This document shows, in pieces, positions 55,935 through 64,000 of a DNA stretch of 64,000 nt. The notes below the pieces were generated by a model, which saw nothing but the letters and a program-made list of their open reading frames with translations, was not told the origin of the DNA and searched no databases. Each line of letters begins with the position of its first letter. Position 1 is the stretch's first letter. Position numbers and translations under genes: made by a program. Source of the stretch: Adenophora triphylla var. japonica (taxonomy: Eukaryota; Streptophyta; Magnoliopsida; Asterales; Campanulaceae); the NCBI GenBank assembly GCA_022495995.1, contig JAFEMH010004904.1, positions 122,868 to 186,867 of the forward strand. Reading direction: 5' to 3'.

Positions 55935-57882
55935 TTGAAATTTGTGCAACATTTTGTGAATATATGCATATTTCTGAGATATGTTGAGGGACTAACGTAC
56001 CTTTGCTGTGCTTACCTACAAGAGAGCAAATCACGAGGGCCTGCTGAGATCGCGGTGAAGTTATGGGCGAGGATGCCAGATGAGAAGGGGGGTCACAACC
56101 CGAGACAGTTAGTTGAGGCTACGGGTCTCCATACCTTTGTGGAGGCTATCGGCGAGGGGTGTGCATGTGATGAATAAGAGCAAGGACTGACTTTGGCTCT
56201 TTACGTGTTTTGGTAAGGACACTTACCCATAATTTTTACTTGGGTTAGGGAGAGGCTATCGTGACCCACCGCCAATTTTTCTTGCTATTACGGGCTTGCA
56301 GGTTCTTGCGGATCGGCTTGTGACACAGGAGAGACCCACATCGCGATGCACGGTTCAAGGATTATGTGGGGTGTGACATTCGTCCGAAGGGGTTAGGGAT
56401 GGAGACCCGTCTGGTTGAGATTGAGCTTCTCAGATGCATCAAGAGCTTTGCTACCAACGCCGTGATGCGCCATCGGCTCGCGAGGGCTTTTACGTGGGCC
56501 GACCTTATATGTTACCATCTTCGCCAACTGCAGGACAGGGCGATGACTGTTTGCTTGATTCCCCTGGATGATTTGTGCTCGGTTGGGGAGATCTCTTGGG
56601 GTGAGGCCGGATTGGCAGAGCTTTACTTTTCTCTAGATTCGTACAGCCGGAGGAAGGTTGCTTCTTTGGATAATTTCTCCTTTGCTTTGGAGGTATTCTC
56701 ACTCTTCTTTCTGTTCTTTTTTTTCTGTATCCTCAAAACTTGCCATTATACGTAAGAGAAGTAACCTTCTGTTTTGACATGCGGGTTTGGTTTTGTGAGG
56801 TGATCGGGTTCTTTTTGTGGAACCAAGAGAGCGATCCCACCATCTTCCCGGCTATGGTACGCTAGAGGGGTGAGGCTCAGGACAAATTCAACACAAAGAC
56901 CCGGATTACCTTCGATTACAAGATGGTGAGGCATGTCCTTAATGAGGACAGTTGTCGAGAGGTGACTTTCTATCCCCGGAGCCGATATCCTACGGCTCGG
57001 ATGGGCGATGTCGTAGGCTGTGATGAGAGGTAGAGGAGGTGGCTGACAGGCTTGACCTGTGATGTTATATATTTGGGTGATCGGCTTTCCAGGCAACATG
57101 ATCATAACCCTCCTTTGGGCACTATTACTCCTCATGATCCCCCTTTCATGTTGCGGCCTAAGGATTGACCGGAGGACGAGAGGGACAGTACAAGGCTGGG
57201 TTGGCGGTGGATGATTATTTTGCCACGCTACTCAGTATGCCACCTTTGTGGAGGATCATTTGAGGACACCACGAGGTTGGTGAAGATAGGCTGCGACCCG
57301 AGGGGATATGGAGAGGCACATCCAACCGATCCACATGTTCCCTCGGCTCATCGTCTTATGTGGTGAGTGGGGTGTCGAGGAGGGCGATGGTACCCATCCA
57401 CTAACACGAGAGAGGTCGAGTTCACTTTGCCGATGATAGCACCGTAAGTAAACCTTGGATTTATTTTTCGATGTATTTTCCTTTTCTATCCATGTTATTT
57501 CGCAATTACGAATCCTTTTCTTTCTCGCAGTCCCTGCTCGTACCTATGACACTTTGGTGCGGCGAGAATAGGGGATGGAAGCAGCGCTCGGTCTCTCTTG
57601 AGGAAGCTGGCTTGTGCTTCGAGGGCTGCAGGGAATGCGCACGAGCCTGAGCACAAGAGGAGGCATGTTGGGAGTGTGGCTTCTTCGTCATCGGCCTCGG
57701 GATACCCATCATCTTTGACCAGCGGCGTGCCTCGTGGGTGTGGGCCTAATTCTGACATCCTGGAGCAGCTGGTGGAGTATGAGCATGTTCCTGTTGACTT
57801 GTCGGATGTGAGCATTGAGGAGGAAATGATGAGGGACCCTGATTTCTATGAGCCGAGCGGCGATGAGGAGTACGATGCTTAG
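55935..57882 (+). pseudogene. Plant mobile domain (PMD) gene, antisense within E4
   Basis: A plus-strand gene with introns. Readable parts are RLVEIELLRCIKSFATNAVM with HRLARAFTWADLICYHLRQL (56400-56530), ISWGEAGLAELYFSLDSYSR (about 56594), VWFCEVIGFFLWNQESDPTI (about 56788), and a segment with ARMGDVVGCDE. A canonical intron, GTAAGT to CAG, spans 57444-57530. The last exon ends in an acidic tail (IEEEMMRDPDFYEPSGDEEY, TAG-type end at 57882). The SWGxAxLAxLY pattern is typical of the aminotransferase-like plant mobile domain, found in MAIL/MAIN proteins and transposons. In-frame stops (about 56863 and 57030) show decay. Confidence 0.65.
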
Positions 57883-58560
57883 GGTCCTTCTTCTCCGCAC
57901 TTAGGTTAAAGAGAGAGAGAGAGGAACAAAAACAATTGATGCAAGTAGAACAAATGATTTGTAATTATTTATTATTTTTTATTAGGGGGCCCGGGAGTGG
58001 GCAAAGACATGTAATGATTTCTCTTTTTTTCATTTTTTTTATTGTTATTGATATTATGGCACGTTACTTGAGCCTCGGGGCAATTTTTTGCATGGAAATG
58101 GGGCGAAAATTGGGCCAAAATGTTTATGGTTGTATTTGAAATGTGTTTGGGAATGATTTTTATGCAGGTCTTGAGAAAGTGGGATGAAAATTCCACTTGA
58201 GCAGCAGCTTTGGCTCAGCGCATATTTTCTTGCAAAGAAATGAGGTCAGCCGGATTGGTCCGGAGAAAAAGGCCGCATCACGCTTTCTTACCGTACGAAC
58301 TAATTTTCTGTAAATAAAGCCAAGGAAGGGTCTAGAATCTTCATTTCCGAATTTGGCTCCTCCCATATTGTCCCAAATCATTACAAAGTAAATTTTTAGC
58401 CAAAAAAATGATGAATCAAATCGTCGCCATGAAAAAATCGATTCGATTGCAAAAGGAGAAAAGGGACCATTTTCTTTCCAATTTCAATCTTGGTTGAGGT
58501 ATAACTTCCAATTTCACAAGGGACTTTTCGATAGCACCTTCAAGATTAAATCTTTATGGC
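57883..58560. other. E4 spacer between the two antisense genes
   Basis: Noncoding. A GA-run at about 57911-57922 and AT-rich sequence. It probably contains the promoter of the next ORF. Confidence 0.4.
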
Positions 58561-59814
58561 ATTTGAAGGATCTCCCGCCAGATTAGGACCTTTTGAGAGC
58601 AGCAATAAGGTTTTGGGATGTCCGGAGACATGTTTATTCTTTTTCCTACAATGAGATCGTTCCCACCTTTGAGGATTTCAGAGCATTGATTGGGGGTTCG
58701 AAAGTCGAGGCTATTTCGATTCCGTTGGTCGAGGGCTTACCAATGATCCCAAAGTTGGCATCTTTTCTACAGATTTCTCCCGAGGAAGCTGAAGGTATGA
58801 TGATAGCTCCTGATAGGATCGACATTTCTGAAATTCCGGGCAGATTCATGTCTCCGGGTATTGCAGGGACTACGGTATCTATGAACGCCTTTATTCTTTG
58901 CGTGTTTTCTTTTCTGTTTACTGCTGAGTCTTTTGGAGTGTGCCCTAGTGGCCTTTTGGACATGGTCCGAGACAGCAGAGCCGGGAAAGATATTGTCCCT
59001 TTGATCTTGGGAGAGGCACTACATGGCATTGATAGGATGGCCAAACGGGACCTTTTCATGTGGTCTGGGAGTCCAGTTGTGCTGACTTTTTGGTTACAGG
59101 AGCAGCTCGGGGCTTTACCTAGGGCTTTGCCTACTCGGTATCCACGGTTTGATTTCTCGAGAGAGGTGCAGGCGGCGGGATCGGGACCGTTGGGAGGCGA
59201 TGTTGGCTCGGCTTTCCACTTCAGATATTCAGTGGTGGGTACCTCACTGGAGGTTGCAGACCCGAAGGACATTTCAGGAGTCCTACGTAGTAAAGGTCCC
59301 AGGGCTGTCTTGGTCATCTTTCTACATTCCACGCTTATTAGTGAGACAGTTTGGAGCTTTACAGGAGCCACTGGATGACAGGGAGGACATTCACACCATG
59401 GAGGTGGCATCCTTGGACATGAGAGATCCCGGTAGTTTCTCCTTCTTTTTGAGGGCATGTACATATCTTTGCTTTTCCACCCAGAGCCATTATCAAGAGC
59501 GGGGAAGAGTACTATCTTGACCACGATTACCTGGATTGGTATGGGGGAGAGAGATGGGGGCAACTCAGATTGTTTTAGGAGAGAGGCGCCAGGCCTTATT
59601 GGGTGCTGATAGCGACTCTAGCAGGACTTTGAGGGAGGCCGAGGTAAAGGCTAGTCGCCATAACCAGTCAGGCAATTTTATCAAGGATATGGAAGTTAGA
59701 TACGAGAGACTGTCGGGGATTCCTCCTCTCATTGAGGCTCAGCGGGAGGAGATAAAGACTCGTGCCAGGGTACAGAGAGCACTTATTGACACGGTTTGGT
59801 CGAGGCTCCAGTGA
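58561..59814 (+). pseudogene. E4 antisense ORF (DUF7745-like), frameshifted
   Basis: Plus strand, opposite to pol. The first frame encodes LLRAAIRFWDVRRHVYSFSY, IVPTFEDFRALIGGSK, SFGVCPSGLLDMVRDSRAGK and GEALHGIDRMAKRDLF. A frameshift at about 59160 moves to a second frame with DIQWWVPHWRLQTRRTFQES and VPGLSWSSFYIPRLLVRQFG. A third part (59536-59814) has QREEIKTRARVQRALI. It shows clear common descent with E1/E2 and E3/F antisense ORFs despite low identity. Confidence 0.75.
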
Positions 59815-60466
59815 GGGCACCTGAGATAGGGAGGAAGGAGATAGACATCATTGAGAAGAAGAGGAAGAACACTCGAAGAGGTCGAGGTCGAGGGAAGAAG
59901 AACAAGGATGATGCCACCACTGACGGTTGACAAACTTGAGAGATGTTCTGAGCATCCACTTATTGATTTTTTTGCAAACACATTAGTTATTTAGGTGTTG
60001 TATTGTATATATTTCTTTATAGAAGGTTAGGAGAGTTAAGAATAGACCTTGCTTGAACTCATCAAGAAGTTTTTAATTTGTAAAAAAAATATGGGATATT
60101 ATCTTGGAATTTTTCAAGACACATTTCATGGAAATCTGGATGTTTATTTATTGTTTAGACCGAACCATTTTTGGCTGCCTACGTTTCTCTTTTACAAAAA
60201 GGACTAAGGGGCTCAGGTCTCCGTAGTTCTACTCTAGTGAACTTTTTTTTTTGGTGCAACCCTGTTTTCTGCCTAGACCGCCCTTTTCAGGGTTTTCAGC
60301 CTAGCTGGGTATTACTCTTTTTGCAAATTTTATTATATATCTTTTTTATTTTATTTTTTTTTTTGGTGCAACCTTGTTTTCTACCTAGATCACCCTTTTC
60401 GGGGTTTTTTCGGCCTAATTTGGGTATTGCACTATTTTTTAACATAATAACAATGAAGTTTGTCCA
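59815..60466 (-). other. E4 convergent spacer with hairpins
   Basis: The conserved block is at 60174-60234 (GCCTACGTTTCTCTTTTAC ... AAGGGGCTCAGGTCTCCGTA). Two snap-back units follow (about 60254-60310 and 60367-60430) with CTAGACCG and CAGCCTAG, or CTAGATCA and CGGCCTAA. Noncoding. Confidence 0.6.
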
Positions 60467-60802
60467 TCATGATTGACGGGGGTGAGCGAAAAGATTGTCA
60501 TCCGGGTCTGCAAGTTTCATTGCTCCTCCTGATAGTATCTTTTGTACCACATGCGGGTCGATCCAAACGGGTTCCCATTTTCCTAGAGGGTTGTCTCTAG
60601 TAGGGGGCTTCTCTTTCGCACCAAATCTCCTTCTTTTCGATGTCTCGGCCTTGACTTTCTTGTCAAAAGCCCTAGCCATTCATCTCTCGATAGGCTCGAG
60701 TATGTTCCATTGCTTTTTAGTCTCCTTTCATCAAGGGGCAAGCTCATCATGCCGGCACGCGCAACCATTTGACTTAATTAATGTTGTTTTCTAAGAGAAC
60801 TC
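60467..60802 (-). pseudogene. E4 integrase C-terminal part
   Basis: The minus strand includes LGKWEPVWIDPHVVQKILSG and GAMKLADPDDNLFAHPRQS. It is out of frame with the core because of indels near 60690-60800. Confidence 0.75.
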
Positions 60803-61504
60803 TTAATGATGGAATTTCCAACTCTCAGGCAGCACTGCTTCCATTCCATAAGTCAAAGCAAAAGGGGTTTCTCCCGTGGCTGTTCTGACAGAAGTTCTAT
60901 AGCCCCAGAGTGCTAGATGTAGTTTCTCGGGCCAGTCACGACCGCGAGTGGCCATCTTTCGGATGATTCTCTCAAGTGTCTTGTTTGCAGCTTCTACTGC
61001 TCCATTGGTCTGAGGCCTGTACGGGGATGATTTGTGGCGAGTGACCTTGAATTCTGACAGCAATCTATCGTAATCTCCTTCAAAATGTGTCCCGTTATCC
61101 GAGATGATCTCGTTTGGTACCCCATATCTGTACATGATGTTCTCTTTGATAAACTGAGCAACCTTCTTGGATGTGAGGACCTTATAGGACTTTGCTTCCA
61201 CCCATTTCGTGAAATAATCCACTGCCACTAACACAAATTCATGCCCATTGCTTCCGACTGGGGCTATCTTCCCGATTACATCAATACCCCAAGTTGCGAA
61301 CGGCCAAGGCGTCGTCATGCAGTACAAGTCATGAGGTGGGAGATGATTAAGATTGGCAAACCGCTGGCACTTGTCACACTCTTGGACATGCTGAATACAG
61401 TTTGTTTCCATGGAGATCCAGTAGTAGCCCATTCTGAGGATAACTTGCATCAATGCTCTAGCATTCATGTGAGGACCGCAGGGACCATTATGGACTTCGC
61501 TCAT
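60803..61504 (-). pseudogene. E4 integrase zinc domain and catalytic core
   Basis: An open frame of 233 codons: VHNGPCGPHMNARAL, CDKCQRFANLNHLPPHDLYC, first Asp in TWGIDVIGK, second in NEIISDNGTHFEGDYD, Glu in NGAVEAANKTLERIIRKM. The core and zinc region are intact, then a frameshift ends it at PESWKFHH. This is the best-preserved part of E4. Confidence 0.88.
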
Positions 61505-62480
61505 TAGCTCTTTTGCTTTTTCTTTGGTGACACATCACAGGAGTGGTCCTTGGTACCGTTTTTTGTACAGATCGTCTCCCAGAATGACATAGTGAGAGGC
61601 CAGTCGCTTCTAAGCCTGCAAGCTTTTGGCTTTGATTCCTTCTTTCAGATTACCTTCTTCGTCTCTGAATGTTGCTTCCCCATTTTTGAGCGATAAACTT
61701 TGATTGTACCAAGATTCATTGTCGAGCTCGGGCCCCATTTCTATTTCATAAAAGAAGGATGGTGTTTCCCTTCTACCCACTCCGGAATGGTTTCTACCGC
61801 TTGCTTTCCCTCGGGGATTTCTACCGAAGTGAGGCTAGAGTAGCCAAGGCATCTCTGCAAATCTATTCCCTGTCTCTTGGCGAGATAATGGAAGGAGTCA
61901 GCTTCTTTGAGCTGCCCTGTCAGTTCTTCCATATAGGCGTAGGTAATTTTGTAGGTGAGGATCCAGGTCTTTCATTTGTTTGAGACCTAGTTAATGATCG
62001 TGGCCGAGGTCTCCGTAGACCTCCAAGTTCCTTGACATTTATTTCTAGGGGCGGCCTCTAAACCCGGCTATACAGGCTTCATACTCCACTGCATTGTTTG
62101 TGAGAGGGAAGTTTAGCTTGACGGCTATCGACGTGTGCTCATCTTTTGGGTCCACCAACAATATCCCTATGCCATTTCCCTTTTTGTTAGCAACTCCGTC
62201 AAAGAAGAGTTGCCATCGATTCTTGGGTTCAAAAGTGAAAATTCCTTACGTCCGAAAGCTGGGGTTGAGGGCCTCGGTCCTCGTTACTATGGAAATTTGC
62301 CAGAAATGATGCGAGAGTGCTTGACCCTTGATTGCCTTTCTTGTCACATAGTTGATGTCAAACTCTTCGCCAAGAAGAATGACCCCATTTTGCGAGGCGC
62401 ATCGAGGAGGGAAGGTTTGTCAAAGAGATATTTGATGGGGTCCATTTTTGAGACCAAATTCACCGAGTCAGCCTGCATGT
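61505..62480 (-). pseudogene. E4 second RNase H and linker
   Basis: The minus strand encodes, in several frames, IPEGKQAVETIPEW, the RNase H piece matching AEYEACIAGLEAA-type sequence (about 62050-62100) and the WQLFFDGVANKKGNG-like start (62180-62220). Many indels. Confidence 0.65.
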
Positions 62481-63677
62481 AGTGTTTCAGTTTTTTGACT
62501 ACCCAGACCAGTCCTGCACATGTCTTTTCACACGCCGAGTAATTAAGCTCGCTCCCTTACAGCTTTCGACTCACAAAGTAAATGACATTCTCTCCCCGAG
62601 AATCTTTATTTTCTTGAGGCCGATTATAGCCCCATTTGCCGTGTCGGTGACCGTGAGATAGACGCGGGAGGGTTTTTGCCCATGCGGGGGCATATTATCG
62701 GGATTCACTAGTTATGCCTTAATCTTGTCAAAGGCATCTGGCATTCTTCATTCCATTATGTATACGCATTCTTCTTTATAAGCTTGAAGATGGGCTCACA
62801 TATAAGTTTGTCGGGTGATTAACAAAATTCACGATGTGCTATGCATTACTGTCCATAAATCTCTTGACTTACATGCAGGATCGAGATGGCCTCATGTCCA
62901 TAATGGCTTTGATTTTTGGGGGTCGGCTTCAATTCCTCTCTCTGTGACCATATACCCAAGTACCTTTCCCCTCATTACTCCGAGAGGTGCACTTTGCGGA
63001 GGTTCGACCTCATGGAATGCTTCCTTAACCGCTCGAAGAACTTTTCGTAGATCAGCATTGTCCATCTTAAGCGCCTTTGGAATGGATGATCATATCATTG
63101 ACATAGACCTCAATATCCTTGTGGATTCATGTCATGAAAAAGCGCGATTCTTTGCCCTCGATAAAGTAGCCCGGCATTCCTTTTTAACCCCGAAAAAGGC
63201 ATCACCATGTAACAGTATATGTCCCCCATTGGCAGTGAGTGAAAGATGTCTTCTCCATGGTCCTCTTTTGCCATCTTGATCTGTTGTAGCCAGGAAAACC
63301 ATCAACAAATGACTTAACTTCGTAGTTAGGCTATGGAATCCACCAAAATATCTATGTTCGGCAATGGGTAGTCATCTTTGGGGTCGACTTTGTTTAGATC
63401 CCAAAAATCCACACAACAGATTGCACCTTCCCATTTGCTTTGGTCACGGTCACAATGTTCGACAACCATGTCGGATGATTCAATGACTTAGATGAATCCG
63501 ACCCGGAGCATCTTTTCAATTTCCTCTTTGACCTGTAGAGACCATTCGGCTTGATTTTCCTTAGTTTTTTTGTTTTTCCACCGGAGGCTTGGCATCAGGT
63601 GTCAAAAGAATCTTGTATTATACAATTGAGTTGTGCAGCCCCGACATGTCCTTGTATGACCAGGCAAACACATCCAC
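62481..63677 (-). pseudogene. E4 reverse transcriptase, heavily shifted
   Basis: The minus strand includes AGLVWVVKKLKHYMQADSVN-like sequence near 62490, EVYVNDMII near 63100 (canonical YVDD; here the first Asp is Asn), and DLNKVDPKDDYPLPNI-like sequence near 63370. At least eight frame breaks. Not functional. Confidence 0.75.
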
Positions 63678-64000
63678 TTACTCTTTGAGAAGATCAATCA
63701 GTCTATCCCGTTCGGCTCCCTGGAAGAAGTTTCCGATCTGTGTCTCTTTAGGTTCTTTGATAGTACCCAGGTTAATACTAGTCAAAATCTCCTCAGCAAC
63801 TTGGGCACGGTCTTCCTCTTTATCAATAACCTGCTTAAAGATTTCTTTAATGTATTGTTCATTTAGTGTGTCTACATCTTGTTCAAATGAATCATTATTA
63901 ATTGTTGTTAGATTATTAGTTAATTTATCATTTGTTAAGTTGGCAATAAGGGGATACTCAGAAAGATCTATCATTTCATTTAAAGTAAATGGAAAGATGA
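63678..64000 (-). pseudogene. E4 pol N-terminal region, continues past window
   Basis: 98 open codons with MIDLSEYPLIANLTNDKL, RAQVAEEILTSINLGTIKEP and QIGNFFQGAERDRLIDLLKE, equivalent to E1 13650-13990. The rest of pol, and gag, should lie to the right. Confidence 0.8.

Larger units (their letters stand above)
51795..64000 (-). mobile_element. E4: Tat-type element, 5' part outside window
   Basis: Minus-strand element with 3' LTR 51795-53645, PPT and hairpin, array E, a plant-mobile-domain gene and a DUF7745-like ORF on the plus strand, the post-INT block, then INT, RNase H and RT running to the window edge. Proteins are closest to fragment F. Gag, 5' LTR and PBS are not in the window. Confidence 0.85.

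Noticed and set aside
58646..59563. 305-codon minus-strand ORF opposite the E4 DUF7745-like ORF
   Set aside because: The plus-strand frame has clear homologues in E1, E2, E3 and F; this one has none and is a shadow.

Overview
This window looks like repeat-rich nuclear DNA of a flowering plant, probably a eudicot. The basis is several Ty3/gypsy elements of Tat/Ogre type, plant-type fragments of PIS1 and CCT8 with introns, a tRNA-derived SINE and plant mobile domain coding sequence. I cannot name the species. I found no intact host gene. Almost everything is transposable element, nested, inverted or decayed.

Layout. 1-370: G-rich tandem repeat and AT-rich flank. 371-15837: element E1 (minus strand), a Tat-type gypsy element that has lost gag and protease. 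A 4.5-kb Helitron-like insertion carrying RPA-like, PIS1 and CCT8 gene fragments sits inside it (5291-9841), and a SINE sits inside its integrase (11047-11210). 16085-18495: fragment F (plus strand), the integrase and antisense ORF of a second Tat family. 18496-34768: E2 (plus strand), the most complete element, with both LTRs, PBS, gag, PR, RT, two RNase H domains, INT, an antisense ORF, a tandem array and a PPT. 34769-38395: remnants of one or two other LTR elements with tRNA-Asp-like PBS sites. 38396-50889: E3 (minus strand), a non-autonomous relative with two LTRs, a broken gag, almost no pol and very large arrays. 50890-51794: unassigned, perhaps genic. 51795-64000: E4 (minus strand), running off the right edge, with a 3' LTR, an array, a plant-mobile-domain gene and a second ORF in antisense, then INT, RNase H and RT.

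Shared architecture. In sense order each element reads LTR, PBS (tRNA-Arg type), gag, PR, RT, RNase H, second RNase H, INT, a conserved hairpin block, an ORF on the opposite strand, a tandem array, a conserved block, a hairpin at the PPT, LTR. Pol and the antisense ORF are convergent, with the hairpin block between their stop codons. The arrays occupy the same slot in E1, E2, E3 and E4 but have unrelated units. The E1 and E2 LTRs carry a nested inverted repeat enclosing 14-bp palindromes, and the same palindromes recur upstream of the antisense ORF. All pol genes here are broken, and each RT has a different change at the YVDD motif.
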